From NCBI GenBank assembly GCA_963709525.1, contig CAVPXB010000025.1, positions 1 to 64,000 of the forward strand: a stretch of DNA of 64,000 nucleotides, written 5' to 3'. Each line of letters starts with the position of its first letter. Position 1 is the stretch's first letter. Positions 1 to 8,756 of the stretch are shown here, piece after piece. The notes under the pieces were generated by a model. That model was not told the origin of the DNA. It ran no database searches and saw only the letters and a program-made list of their open reading frames with translations. Both the position numbers and the translations under genes were made by a program. This DNA comes from CAIWHR01 sp963709525 (GTDB taxonomy: Bacteria > Pseudomonadota > Gammaproteobacteria > Burkholderiales > Casimicrobiaceae).

Positions 1-26
1 GCTGAAGCCGCTCCTGCAAGGACTTG
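1..26. repeat. REP-like hairpin fragment cut by window start
   Basis: The first 26 bases read as the right half of a short palindromic repeat: a GCTGAAGCCGC core followed by TCCTGCAAG. The same motif occurs as GCGGCTAAAGCCGCTCCTACA near 29620 and, degenerate and inverted, near 54842. This resembles the REP elements common in beta- and gammaproteobacteria. The left half lies outside the window. Confidence 0.5.
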
Positions 27-59
27 CGTGCCCTCTTGACTGCGCGGGATCGCCCACGG

Positions 60-1514
60 TCAGCCGCCCGCGCCGAACCTGAACAGCGCCAGCGCCTGCA
101 CGCGCGCCACCGCGTGATCGACGATCGGCGCCGGGTAATCGCGTCCGACCACCACGCCTCTGGCCTGCTGAATTGCAGGCGGTACTTGCCACGGCGCGTG
201 GATCTCTTTCGGTCCCAGCGCCGCGACTTCGGGCACGTAGCGGCGGATGAACTTGCCGTCGGGATCGAAACGCTCCGATTGCGTGACCGGGTTGAAGATG
301 CGGAAGTACGGCTGCGCGTCGCACCCCGTCGAGGCGGCCCATTGCCAGCCGCCGTTGTTCGACGCGAGGTCGAAGTCGATCAGCGTGTCGGCAAAGTACT
401 TTTCGCCCAGGCGCCAATCGACCAGCAGGTCCTTGACCAGGAAGCTTGCCGCGATCATCCGCAGCCGGTTGTGCATGTAGCCGGTGGCGTTGAGCTGCCG
501 CATCGCCGCGTCGACGATCGGGTAGCCGGTCTGCCCGGAGCACCACGCGGCGTAGCGCTGCGGATCGCCGGGGAAGGCGAGCGCGTCGTACTCGGGCTTG
601 AATGCGCGCCCGACGACGCGCGGGTGATGCCAGAGGATCTGCGCGTAGAAGTCGCGCCAGATGAGTTCCGACAGCCAGGTGGCGGCACCGGCGCCGTCTG
701 CCTCCAGCGAGCGCGCGTGGGCGAATCGCGCCAGCTCGCGCACCGACACGGTACCGAAGCGCAGGTGGACCGACAGGTACGACGGACCCTTGAGCGCGGG
801 AAAGTCGCGCGCATCGCGATAGGCGTCGATGCGATCGCGAAAGTCGGCGCAAAGCGCGGCGCCGCCGGTCATCCCCGGCTTGACCGCCAGGCACGCGGGA
901 TCGGCAGGCGCGAAGCCCATCGCCTCGAGCGGCGGGCAGATTCCGGTGATTTTTCGGGGCGCGCGGGCCAGCGCTTTGGCATGGCATTCGACGGCGAAGG
1001 GCGCAAGCTGCGCCGGCGTCAGCGCCTTCAGCCAGGCATTCTTGTAAGGCGTGAACACCGAGAACGGCCGGCCCGCTTGCGACAGCACCTCGTCGCGCTC
1101 GAAAATCACCTGGTCCTTGAACGTGTGCAACGCGATACCCTGATCCGCCAGCGCGTGTGCCACCGCCGCATCGCGGTCGCGCGCCAAGGGTTCGTAGTCG
1201 TGATTGCAGTAGACCGCATCGACCGCGAGTTCCGCCGCGAGGCGCGGGACGGCCTCGCGCGCGACGGCATGGCGGACGATCAGCGCGCCGCCATGCGCGC
1301 GCAGCGCGGTATCGAGTTCGATCGCCGACGCGCGGATGAACTCGACGCGCCGGTCCTGCGGCGAGGACAGCAGGTCGAGGATTTCGCGATCGAAGACGAA
1401 CGCGCAGTACACCTGCCGCGAGTTCTTCAGCGCGTGATGGAGCGCTGCGTGGTCGAAATCACGCAGGTCGCGCCGAAACCATACCAGTGCGCGGTCGTGA
1501 CGGACGCCAGTCAC
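60..1514 (-). CDS. phrB: Deoxyribodipyrimidine photo-lyase (class I CPD photolyase)
   Basis: This is a light-driven DNA repair flavoenzyme that splits cyclobutane pyrimidine dimers in the cytoplasm. The 484-residue product starts with the alpha/beta photolyase domain (ALVWFRRDLRDFDH) and carries the FAD-binding C-terminal half, with ELIWRDFYAQ, GYPIVDAAMRQL and the highly conserved NNGGWQWAAST...PYFRIFNP block. The length matches the family (about 470-480). The start is the GTG at 1514, whose GTGA overlaps the stop of the upstream phosphatase gene. The open frame extends further upstream, but that extension has no family similarity. Translational coupling to the PhoD-type gene is likely. Confidence 0.93.
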   Translation of the reverse strand: MTGVRHDRALVWFRRDLRDFDHAALHHALKNSRQVYCAFVFDREILDLLSSPQDRRVEFIRASAIELDTALRAHGGALIVRHAVAREAVPRLAAELAVDAVYCNHDYEPLARDRDAAVAHALADQGIALHTFKDQVIFERDEVLSQAGRPFSVFTPYKNAWLKALTPAQLAPFAVECHAKALARAPRKITGICPPLEAMGFAPADPACLAVKPGMTGGAALCADFRDRIDAYRDARDFPALKGPSYLSVHLRFGTVSVRELARFAHARSLEADGAGAATWLSELIWRDFYAQILWHHPRVVGRAFKPEYDALAFPGDPQRYAAWCSGQTGYPIVDAAMRQLNATGYMHNRLRMIAASFLVKDLLVDWRLGEKYFADTLIDFDLASNNGGWQWAASTGCDAQPYFRIFNPVTQSERFDPDGKFIRRYVPEVAALGPKEIHAPWQVPPAIQQARGVVVGRDYPAPIVDHAVARVQALALFRFGAGG

Positions 1515-2878
1515 GGCGCTGTCTTCGCGGCGGCGGGCGTGCGCAATTCGCGGGCGCGCACTTCGTGCTTCCACAGCAGGTCTCCCTTGCTGTCGTAGCT
1601 TTCGAGCGCGATCGTGCGGTCGTTTCCGGCGCCCGTCACGCGGATCATGCCGAACTGCCGTTTCGCGACGAGCGTGCCGGCGACCAGATCCGGATTGGCC
1701 TTCTCCGCGTTGTCGATTCGGCCGGGAGGTCGCGAGGTCAGCGGGCTCGACGTGAACTCGTACAGCGGATAGGTGCCCGGACGCTCGATGCGGAGCAGTT
1801 CGCCGAAGTGCCGGTCGCCGGAAAGAAAGATCACGCCATCGATCTTCTGCGCCGCCAGCCACTCGGCAAATGCCTTCTGCTCGGTGCCGAAGTGGTGCCA
1901 GCCCTCGAAACGGCTGACCCGGTTCCAGAACTGGCTGCCGCCGGCGATGATCTTGATGCTCGCTTTCGGCGCCGACGTCAGCGCCTGCCTGAGCCACTCG
2001 AGCTGGCGACTCCCGAACATCGTCTTGTCGGCGCCGTCGGGCCAGCGATTGGGCGACCGGTAGTAGCGGTCATCGAGGAGGAAGAACAGCACGTCGCCGT
2101 ATTGGGCAAAGCCGAAGCTGCCGGGCACGTCGGGCAGCCCGTGGTTCACGTTCGGCCAGTAGCGCTGGAAGAGCTTGAGCGTTTCGCCTTTCAGCACGTA
2201 GGAAGCGTCGCTGTCGTTCGGGCCGTAGTCGTGGTCGTCCCAGATGGCGAGCTGCGGCGCCGCGGTCAGCAGCTTCTGCAGCGGCGGGAATCCGCGCTGC
2301 TGCCGATAACGCATCGCCATCGACGCCGGGTCGAGGAAATCCGGGCGCTGCAGATAGAGGTTGTCGCCCAGCCACAGCATGAGATCGGGTTTCGCCGCGG
2401 CAATCGCGTCGAAGATCTCGAACTCCGCGGCGTAGCCCCGGCCCCGCCACAGCGGATTGGCATCGGCCAGGAAGAAGCACGAACCGATCGCGATGGCGAC
2501 CGCCGCCGCATCGGCCTGCTTGCTCCAAAAGGGCTGCGCCCGCACCGAACCCTCGCGCCGCTCGTTGCCGGCGTCGATCCGGTAGGCCGCCCGCAACCCC
2601 GGTTGCAGGCCCGTGAGTCGCGCGACGACGACGTTGTCGTTGCCTGCGATCGCGGACAGTTCGAGGCGGCGGTCGGCGGATTCGCCATCGGGCCGCCAGG
2701 CGACCGCGATCGTGCCCGGCGCATCGGCCTGAATCCAGATCAGCGCGCTGGTGAGATCGGCGTAGCCGTGCATCACCACCAGGCCGGCGATCGCGGGGGC
2801 GGCGGCAACGAGGCAGGCAAAGCCGGCGAACAGCCTGGCGGCGCGTTGGCGCAAAGGGAGGCGGCGAGAAGCAGGCAT
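1511..2878 (-). CDS. PhoD-type alkaline phosphatase / metallophosphatase
   Basis: This is a secreted or periplasmic phosphodiesterase/phosphomonoesterase of the PhoD family. The 455-residue protein has an N-terminal signal sequence of about 31 residues ending at AIA; its SRRLPL stretch is a possible weak Tat motif. A beta-sandwich N-terminal domain follows (around residues 35-120), then the metallophosphatase core with GSCFFLADANP, LWLGDNLYL, WDDHDYGPNDSD and GDRHFGELLR. These provide the metal-binding Asp, Asn and His residues. The gene is upstream of and overlaps the photolyase gene by 4 nt. The substrate cannot be told from sequence. Confidence 0.85.
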   Translation of the reverse strand: MPASRRLPLRQRAARLFAGFACLVAAAPAIAGLVVMHGYADLTSALIWIQADAPGTIAVAWRPDGESADRRLELSAIAGNDNVVVARLTGLQPGLRAAYRIDAGNERREGSVRAQPFWSKQADAAAVAIAIGSCFFLADANPLWRGRGYAAEFEIFDAIAAAKPDLMLWLGDNLYLQRPDFLDPASMAMRYRQQRGFPPLQKLLTAAPQLAIWDDHDYGPNDSDASYVLKGETLKLFQRYWPNVNHGLPDVPGSFGFAQYGDVLFFLLDDRYYRSPNRWPDGADKTMFGSRQLEWLRQALTSAPKASIKIIAGGSQFWNRVSRFEGWHHFGTEQKAFAEWLAAQKIDGVIFLSGDRHFGELLRIERPGTYPLYEFTSSPLTSRPPGRIDNAEKANPDLVAGTLVAKRQFGMIRVTGAGNDRTIALESYDSKGDLLWKHEVRARELRTPAAAKTAP

Positions 2879-2992
2879 GGTGGATTGCAGCCGTCAAGAC
2901 AAGGCACGACCTGGAAAGGACGGGCGGTGGAAAACCCCGTGGAAAACCCCGTCAATTGTGCCCAGACGTGCCGACGATTACAATTGAGCCCC

Positions 2993-3559
2993 ATGGCTGG
3001 TTCAACCGCCAATTTCACGTGCCACTTCCTCATCGCCATGCCGGCGATGGCCGATCCCAATTTTGCCGGCACGCTCACCTATGTGTGCGAGCACAACGCC
3101 GACGGCGCGCTTGGCATCGTCGTGAACAGGCCCACCGACATGACGCTGTTGGCGCTGTTCGAGCAGGTCGACCTGTCGCTCGCCGACCACGAACTGCGCG
3201 CGAAGCCCGTGCATTTCGGGGGCCCCGTCCAGACCGATCGCGGGTTCGTGCTGCATCGTCCGCTGGGCAATTGGCAATCGACGCTCGCCGTCACCGATGA
3301 GATCGGGCTCACGACCTCGAAAGACGTGCTCGAGGCCCTGGGGAGCGGCACCGGGCCGAAGGACGTGTTCATTTCGCTGGGTTATGCCGGCTGGTCGGCG
3401 GGCCAGCTCGAGCAGGAGATCGCCCAGAATGCGTGGCTCACCGTCGAGGCCGACGCGTCGGTCGTCTTCGATACGCCGGTCGAGCAGCGGCTGCCCGCCG
3501 CGGTGCGGCTGCTCGGCATCGATCTGTCGCGCCTGTCCGACGCGGTCGGACACGCCTGA
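2993..3559 (+). CDS. algH: YqgE/AlgH family protein
   Basis: The 188-residue DUF179 protein belongs to the YqgE/AlgH family, whose molecular role is still unclear; it was linked to alginate regulation in Pseudomonas. Recognisable family blocks are HFLIAMPAM near the N-terminus, GIVVNRP, HFGGPVQTDRGFVLH and a C-terminal DTPVEQRL. The ATG at 2993 was chosen because the family starts just before the FLIAMP block. The longer open frame upstream is antisense to the PhoD gene and unrelated. It is the first gene of an algH-ruvX-pyrR-pyrB-pyrC' string, an order conserved in beta- and gammaproteobacteria, with only 3 nt before ruvX. Confidence 0.92.
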   Translation: MAGSTANFTCHFLIAMPAMADPNFAGTLTYVCEHNADGALGIVVNRPTDMTLLALFEQVDLSLADHELRAKPVHFGGPVQTDRGFVLHRPLGNWQSTLAVTDEIGLTTSKDVLEALGSGTGPKDVFISLGYAGWSAGQLEQEIAQNAWLTVEADASVVFDTPVEQRLPAAVRLLGIDLSRLSDAVGHA

Positions 3560-3562
3560 CCC

Positions 3563-4027
3563 ATGGCGGAAGCAGCCACCGGCGAGGCGATCGGGGCGGG
3601 GACCGTGCTCGCTTTCGACTTCGGCACGCGGCGGGTCGGCGTGGCGCTCGGCAATACCTTGATGCGCGTGGCCCGCCCCCTGCGCACCATCGACGCGGAA
3701 GCAAACGCCCCGCGATTCGCGGCGATTGCCGCGCTCGTCAAGGAATGGCAGCCCTGCCTGCTCGTCGTCGGACGACCGACCCACAGCGACGGAACCGAAC
3801 ACGAGATGACCGCGCGCGCCGAGCGCTTCGCACGTCAGCTGGAGGGACGCTTCGAACTGCCGGTGCGGTGTTGCGACGAGCGCTATACGACCCTCGCCGC
3901 AGACGCTGTGCTGGCCGATGCCGGTGTCGGCGGTGCCGCGCGTCGCGAGGTTCGCGATGCCGTCGCCGCCCAGCTCATCCTGCAGTCCTTTTTCGATACT
4001 CGCACCGCAACCGAAAGCCCGTCGTGA
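3563..4027 (+). CDS. ruvX: Putative Holliday junction resolvase / pre-16S rRNA nuclease YqgF (RuvX)
   Basis: This 154-residue RNase H-fold protein (YqgF/RuvX) is implicated in 16S rRNA 5'-end maturation and formerly annotated as a Holliday junction resolvase. It shows the acidic catalytic set: FDFGTRRVGVA near residue 18, VVGRPTHSDGTEHEMT in the middle, CDERYTT and a terminal DAVAAQLILQ helix. It lies 3 nt after algH, and its TGA overlaps the GTG of pyrR (GTGA), so it is translationally coupled inside the pyrimidine operon. Length and motifs are normal. Confidence 0.93.
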   Translation: MAEAATGEAIGAGTVLAFDFGTRRVGVALGNTLMRVARPLRTIDAEANAPRFAAIAALVKEWQPCLLVVGRPTHSDGTEHEMTARAERFARQLEGRFELPVRCCDERYTTLAADAVLADAGVGGAARREVRDAVAAQLILQSFFDTRTATESPS

Positions 4028-4536
4028 GCCTGCCCGATGCCGAAAGCACGTTGACCGAACTGGTGGAGCGCATGCGCGGAGCCGTCGCCTTCGACGCGCG
4101 TTTTGTCGGCATCTACTCGGGCGGTGCGTGGCTCGCCGAGCGCCTCGCGGCCGCGATTCCCGGCGACCATCCGGTCGGCTACATCGACGCCTCCTTCTAT
4201 CGCGACGACTACGCGCGCAAGGGCTTGAAGCCCGAGATCAAGGCGACACAACTGCCGTTCGAGATCGAGGGGGCATCGATCGTGCTGGTCGACGACGTCC
4301 TCTATACCGGGCGCAGCGTGCGCGCCGCGATCAACGAACTCTTCGATTACGGGCGTCCGGCGCGCATCGAGCTGGCCGTGCTCGTCGATCGGGGAGGGCG
4401 GGAGCTGCCGATCGAGGCCACCTATGTCGGCGCGCGCCTCGTCGTCGCCAGCGATCTTTCGATCGTGCTCGCCCGCGAGGCCGACGGCAGCCTTTCGCTG
4501 CGCGCCGAAGGCGCCGAGGGGCCCCGCCATGCGTAA
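4024..4536 (+). CDS. pyrR: Bifunctional pyr operon regulator / uracil phosphoribosyltransferase PyrR
   Basis: This type I phosphoribosyltransferase of 170 residues is an RNA-binding attenuator and/or uracil PRTase in Gram-positives. In proteobacteria its regulatory role is less certain. The PRPP-binding motif VLVDDVLYTGRSV is intact, and ASFYRDDY matches the family's dimer/UMP region. The start is the GTG at 4024 overlapping the ruvX stop. The end overlaps the pyrB start by 8 nt. No leader that could form a PyrR attenuator is present between ruvX and pyrB, so any attenuation would have to act upstream of algH or not exist. Confidence 0.9.
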   Translation: MSLPDAESTLTELVERMRGAVAFDARFVGIYSGGAWLAERLAAAIPGDHPVGYIDASFYRDDYARKGLKPEIKATQLPFEIEGASIVLVDDVLYTGRSVRAAINELFDYGRPARIELAVLVDRGGRELPIEATYVGARLVVASDLSIVLAREADGSLSLRAEGAEGPRHA

Positions 4537-5488
4537 CCCGCAACTCAACACGAACGGCGAACTCACGCACCTCCTGACGCTGGAGGGGCTGCCCGCCGAG
4601 GTGATCCGCCACATTCTCGACACCGCGAAGCCGTTCACGTCGATCGCCGAGCGCGACGTCAAGAAGGTGCCGCTGCTGCGCGGGCGTTCCGTCTTCAACC
4701 TCTTCTTCGAGAACTCCACGCGGACGCGGACCACGTTCGAGATCGCCGCCAAGCGCCTGTCCGCCGACGTCATCAACCTCAACATCGGCGCATCGTCGAC
4801 CACCAAGGGCGAGACGCTGCTCGATACCGTCGACAACCTGGTCGCGATGAATGCCGACATGTTCATCGTTCGCCATGCGCAGTCGGGCGCGCCGCATCTC
4901 ATCGCCTCGCATCTCAACCGCACCGGGCGCGGCCACGTCCACGTCGTGAATGCCGGCGACGGCCGTCACGCGCACCCGACGCAGGGACTGCTCGACCTCT
5001 TCACCATCCGCCATTACAAGCACCGGTTCGCCGGTCTGACGGTGGCGATCGTCGGCGACATCCTGCACTCGCGCGTTGCGCGCTCGCTGATCCACGGCCT
5101 CACGACCATGGGCACGACCGAGGTGCGCGCGGTCGGGCCGCAGACGCTGCTGCCGACCGCGATGAGTTCGCTGGGCGTGCGCGTCTGCCACGACATGCGC
5201 GAAGGCATAGGCGGATGCGATGTCGTGGTCATGCTGCGCCTGCAGAACGAGCGGATGAAAGGCGCGCTGCTGCCTTCGGCCGGCGAGTATTTCAAGCACT
5301 ATGGCCTGACGCCGGCGAAGCTCGCGCTGGCCAAGCCCGACGCCATCGTCATGCATCCGGGGCCGATGAACCGCGGCGTGGAAATCGATTCCGCGGTGGC
5401 GGACGGCGACCACGCGGTGATCCTGCCGCAGGTCACTTTCGGCATCGCCGTGCGGATGGCGGTGATGAGCATCGTCGCCGGAAATTGA
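4529..5488 (+). CDS. pyrB: Aspartate carbamoyltransferase catalytic subunit
   Basis: ATCase condenses carbamoyl phosphate and aspartate in the second step of de novo pyrimidine synthesis. The 319-residue product has the carbamoyl-phosphate loop FFENSTRTRTTFE, SSTTKGETLLDT, the HPTQGLLD block and HPGPMNRGVEI. The ATG at 4529 overlaps pyrR by 8 nt. No regulatory pyrI gene is nearby. Instead a dihydroorotase-like gene follows, as in the Pseudomonas-type ATCase, where the non-catalytic PyrC' protein is needed for holoenzyme assembly. Confidence 0.95.
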   Translation: MRNPQLNTNGELTHLLTLEGLPAEVIRHILDTAKPFTSIAERDVKKVPLLRGRSVFNLFFENSTRTRTTFEIAAKRLSADVINLNIGASSTTKGETLLDTVDNLVAMNADMFIVRHAQSGAPHLIASHLNRTGRGHVHVVNAGDGRHAHPTQGLLDLFTIRHYKHRFAGLTVAIVGDILHSRVARSLIHGLTTMGTTEVRAVGPQTLLPTAMSSLGVRVCHDMREGIGGCDVVVMLRLQNERMKGALLPSAGEYFKHYGLTPAKLALAKPDAIVMHPGPMNRGVEIDSAVADGDHAVILPQVTFGIAVRMAVMSIVAGN

Positions 5489-5525
5489 TGCGCCACCCGT
5501 TTCCCCTGTCGGACAGATACCGGAC

Positions 5526-6801
5526 ATGAACCTCGAGATCAGCAACGGACGATTGATCGATCCGGCGAACGGCGTCGACCGCATCGCGTCGCTGTACGTC
5601 GCCGGCGGGAAGATCGCGGCGATCGGCGCGCCGCCGCCGGGCTTCGTCGCTGCGCGCGTCATCGATGCGCGCGGTTTCGTCGTGTGCCCGGGCTTCGTCG
5701 ATCTGTCGGCGCGGTTGCGCGAGCCCGGCTTCGAGTACAAGGCCACGCTCGAGTCCGAGCTGTGCGCCGCGGCGGCGGGCGGGATCACGAGCCTCGCCTG
5801 CCCCCCCGATACCGATCCGCCGCTGGACGAGCCGGGCCTCGTCGAGATGTTGAAGCACCGCGCGCGCGTCCTCAATCTTGCGCACGTCTACCCGATCGGC
5901 GCGCTGACGATCGGGCTCGCTGGCGCCGAGATCACCGAGATGGGCGAGCTCGCCGAGGCCGGCTGCGTCGCATTCTCGCAGGCCGAAATGCCGCTCACCG
6001 ATACGCAGGTGCTGCTGCGTGCCATGCAGTACGCGGCCACCTTCGGTCATCGCGTGTGGCTGCGACCCCAGGATCCCTGGCTGGGCCGGGGCGGGGTGGC
6101 GCACGACGGCGAAGTGGCCACGCGGCTGGGCCTGCCGGCCATACCGGTGTCGGCCGAGGCGATTGCGCTGGCGATGATTCTCGCCCTGATGCGCGAGACG
6201 GGGGTGGCGGTGCATCTGTGCCGAATCTCCTCGGCCGCAGGGCGTCGCGATGGTGCGCGAGGCGAAGAAGGAAGGCCTGCCGGTCACCTGTGACGTCGGC
6301 GTCCACCACATCCATCTTTGCGATGTCGACATCGGCTGGTTCGACTCGCAATGCCACCTGGTGCCGCCGCTGCGTTCCACGCGGGACCGTGCCGCGCTGC
6401 GCGAGGGGCTCGCCGACGGCACGATCGATCTCATCTGTTCCGACCATTCGCCGGTCGATGACGACGCCAAGCAGCTGCCCTTCGGCGAGTCCGAACCCGG
6501 AGCGACCGGGCTGGAACTCCTGCTGCCCCTGACGCTCAAATGGGCCGCGGAAGAGAAGCTGCCGCTTGCGGCCGCGCTGGCCAGGATCACTTCGCGGCCG
6601 GCCGCGGTGCTCGGGCGCGGGACCGGCAGCCTCGCCGTCGGCGAGGTCGCCGACGTTTGCGTGTTCGATCCCGAAGCGAGCTGGGTCGTCGCGCCGGCGG
6701 CCCTGAAGAGTCAGGGCAAGAACACGCCTTACCTCGGGCTTGAAGTCCAGGGCCGGGTGCGCGTCACACTCCTCGGCGGCGAGATCGTCGCCGAAGCCTG
6801 A
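5526..6801 (+). CDS. pyrC': Dihydroorotase-like protein PyrC' (non-catalytic type), frameshifted in this sequence
   Basis: The product resembles type I dihydroorotase, but the metal-binding HxH of the DxHxHxREPG motif is replaced (FVDLSARLREPG). That is the hallmark of the inactive PyrC'/PyrX partner of class A ATCase. Later family blocks are present, including SQCHLVPPLRS, CSDHSPVDDDAK and a C-terminal amidohydrolase segment. The reading frame breaks at a GGG run at 6240-6242: removing one G joins SSAAG to VAMVREAKKEGLP. The span of 1276 nt equals 425 codons plus one base, consistent with a single insertion and a 424-residue protein. Its TGA is the first triplet of a 165-bp repeat. The true catalytic dihydroorotase must lie elsewhere. 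Confidence 0.88.
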
Positions 6802-6963
6802 GAGGCTGAGAGTCTTTCGATCATGCCCGCTCATCACGCCAGAAGACGCCCGCGCTTCGTTGCAAATGCTCGCCATAGCCCGAGCTATGGCTGCGCTTTG
6901 CGCCTCGATCGGACGCCTTCTGGCGCGCCGCTCGGACACGCCCGAAAAACTCTCAGCCTCTGA
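6799..6963. repeat. 165-bp near-palindromic dispersed repeat, copy 1
   Basis: This element is 165 bp and matches the copy at 62755-62919 at all but one position. Its ends are inverted (TGAGAGGCTGAGAGT left, ACTCTCAGCCTCTGA right), and the symmetry continues inward through GCCAGAAG/CTTCTGGC, GCAAA/TTTGC and GCCATAGC/GCTATGGC. A transcript could therefore fold into one hairpin with arms of about 80 nt. It begins exactly at the stop codon of pyrC' and ends 7 nt before the stop of convergent yggX, so it fills the whole intergenic gap. No transposase-like reading frame is inside. A role as bidirectional terminator or as a MITE-like element is inference. Confidence 0.9.
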
Positions 6964-6970
6964 ACCTGCG

Positions 6971-7243
6971 CTACCCCTTCGGCGGCACGTAGCCCTGCGG
7001 CATTTCTGCTCCGCTGCCGAAGAAGTGGCTTTCCATCTGTTCGGCCAGCCATTTGCGCGCCGGCGCGTCGGCAAGCGACAGGCGGTTCTCGTTGACGAGC
7101 ATCGTCTGGTGGCGCAGCCATGCCTGCCAGGCTTCCTTCGAGACGCTCTCGTAGATGCGCTTGCCGAGTGGTCCCGGATAGGGAGGGAGGTCGAGCCCTT
7201 CGGCGTCGCGGCCGAGCTTGACGCAATGGACGGTTCTTGCCAT
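6971..7243 (-). CDS. yggX: Probable Fe(2+)-trafficking / oxidative damage protection protein YggX
   Basis: The 90-residue YggX protein protects Fe-S clusters and is linked to iron traffic in the cytoplasm. The start MARTVHCVKLG carries the conserved Cys7, followed by LPPYPGPLGKRIYE, AWQAWLRHQTMLVNENRL and a C-terminal YVPPKG. The ATG at 7243 gives the family's normal length of about 90. It lies 8 nt downstream of argA on the same strand, so the two are probably co-transcribed. Convergent pyrC' is separated from it only by the palindromic repeat. Confidence 0.93.
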   Translation of the reverse strand: MARTVHCVKLGRDAEGLDLPPYPGPLGKRIYESVSKEAWQAWLRHQTMLVNENRLSLADAPARKWLAEQMESHFFGSGAEMPQGYVPPKG

Positions 7244-7251
7244 GTTTTCTC

Positions 7252-8604
7252 CTAGAGTTTTTTCCGGTAGACCTGCGATTTTCGCTGGTAGTTGTAGAGC
7301 GCCTGCTTCTGCCTGGGCAGGTCGGCGATGGTCGCGTTGCGAAACCCGCGCTCGAGGAACCACTGCGCGGTGCGGGTCGTCAGCACGACGAGGTCGGTGA
7401 GCTTCAGCTTGCGCGCGCGGGCCTCGATCTCCTGCACCAGCGCCTCGCCGTAGCCTTCGCGGCGGAAATCCGGGTGCACGGCCAGCGCGGCCAGCTCCCC
7501 GATCTTCTCTTCTGAGAACGCGTAGAGCGCGGCGCAACCGATCACCGCGCCGTCGTGCTCGACCACGACGAAGCGCTCGATCTCCATCTCCAGCCGCTCG
7601 CGCGAACGGCGCACCAGCACGCCCTGCTCCTCGAGCGGCTCGATGATCTGCAGGATGCCGCCGGCGTCGTCGATGGTCGCGTTGCGCAGATTGGCGAGCG
7701 GCGCGGCGGCGACCATCGTCCCCACGCCGTCGCGGGTGAAGAGCTCGAGCAGCAGCGCACCGTCGAGGTGGCGGCTGATGAGGTGCGAGCGCTTGACGCC
7801 GTTGTCGCAGGCGCGCACCGCGCAGGGCAGGTAATGCCGGACATCGGGAGGCAGCCGGCTGCCCGAGGACTTGAGCAGCGCCTCGGCGTCGCGGGTGGAC
7901 AGCTCGGTCAGAAGTTGCCGGCGGCTGTTGCGCACACCGTCGGTCTCCATCAGGAACACAAGCTTGTGCGCCTCGAGGCGGACGGCGACCTGGGTGGCCA
8001 CTTCTTCGAGCGAAAGATTGAAGATCTCGCCGGTCGGCGAAAAACCCAGCGGCGAGATCAGCACGATGTCGCCGTCGTCGAGGCGCTGGTGGATGGCGTC
8101 GGTGTCGACGCGGCGCACCTCGCCGGTGAGCTGCATGTCGGTGCCCTCGACGATCCCCATCGGCTTGGCGGTGAGGAAGTTGCCGGACGACACGCGAATG
8201 CGCGCGCCGGCCATCGGCGAGTTGGCGATGCCCAGCGAGAGCAGCGCCTCGATGCGGCTGCGAACCTGCCCCGAGGCTTCGAGCACGCAGTCCATCGTCT
8301 CGGCGTCGGTGATCCGCAGGCCGAAGGCGTAGCGGTTCTCGATGTCCTGCTGCGCGAGGATGGCCTCGATCTGCGGCCGCGAGCCGTGGACGACCACCAG
8401 CCGCATGCCGAGGCTGTGCAGCAGGTTGAGGTCGTGGACGATGCCGAGAAAGGTGTCGTCGGCGACCACTTCGCCGCCGAAGGCGATCACCAGCGTCCTG
8501 CCGCGCAGCGCGTAGATGTAGGGCGCCGCCGAGCGAATCCACTGCACGAACGCGCGCGTCGTCGCGGAATTGGCTTGCGGGGCGGCTTTCGGGTTCGGGG
8601 GCAT
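7252..8604 (-). CDS. argA: Amino-acid N-acetyltransferase (N-acetylglutamate synthase)
   Basis: This enzyme makes N-acetyl-L-glutamate from glutamate and acetyl-CoA, the first step of arginine synthesis. The 450-residue protein has the two-domain ArgA layout: an amino-acid-kinase fold in the first ~290 residues (LVIAFGGEVVAD, VVVHGSRPQI) that binds arginine in the family, and a C-terminal GNAT domain (VHPDFRREGYGEALVQEIE, WFLERGFR). The ATG at 8604 was chosen over a longer in-frame extension because it places family similarity close to the N-terminus. Feedback inhibition by arginine is expected from the family. Confidence 0.93.
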   Translation of the reverse strand: MPPNPKAAPQANSATTRAFVQWIRSAAPYIYALRGRTLVIAFGGEVVADDTFLGIVHDLNLLHSLGMRLVVVHGSRPQIEAILAQQDIENRYAFGLRITDAETMDCVLEASGQVRSRIEALLSLGIANSPMAGARIRVSSGNFLTAKPMGIVEGTDMQLTGEVRRVDTDAIHQRLDDGDIVLISPLGFSPTGEIFNLSLEEVATQVAVRLEAHKLVFLMETDGVRNSRRQLLTELSTRDAEALLKSSGSRLPPDVRHYLPCAVRACDNGVKRSHLISRHLDGALLLELFTRDGVGTMVAAAPLANLRNATIDDAGGILQIIEPLEEQGVLVRRSRERLEMEIERFVVVEHDGAVIGCAALYAFSEEKIGELAALAVHPDFRREGYGEALVQEIEARARKLKLTDLVVLTTRTAQWFLERGFRNATIADLPRQKQALYNYQRKSQVYRKKL

Positions 8605-8756
8605 GGGTGCGGCGACGTCGGGCGGCGAGTGCGGGGCGGGAGCCGGCGAATTATAGCGCCCGACAGCGGCATTGCCGCCCGTATAATCCGCTTTCCCCGC
8701 GCTACGCCGTTCCCTTCGCGCACGGTCGCCCCGTCCATCTTCACCCACTGCCGGCC

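Noticed and set aside
24..1598. Plus-strand 524-codon frame opposite the photolyase
   Set aside because: The photolyase motifs on the minus strand are clear; the plus frame is low in hydrophobic residues and has no similarity.
60..1997. Longer photolyase start at 1997
   Set aside because: The extra N-terminal 160 residues overlap the PhoD gene in another frame and are Arg-rich; the GTG at 1514 with GTGA coupling fits the family length.
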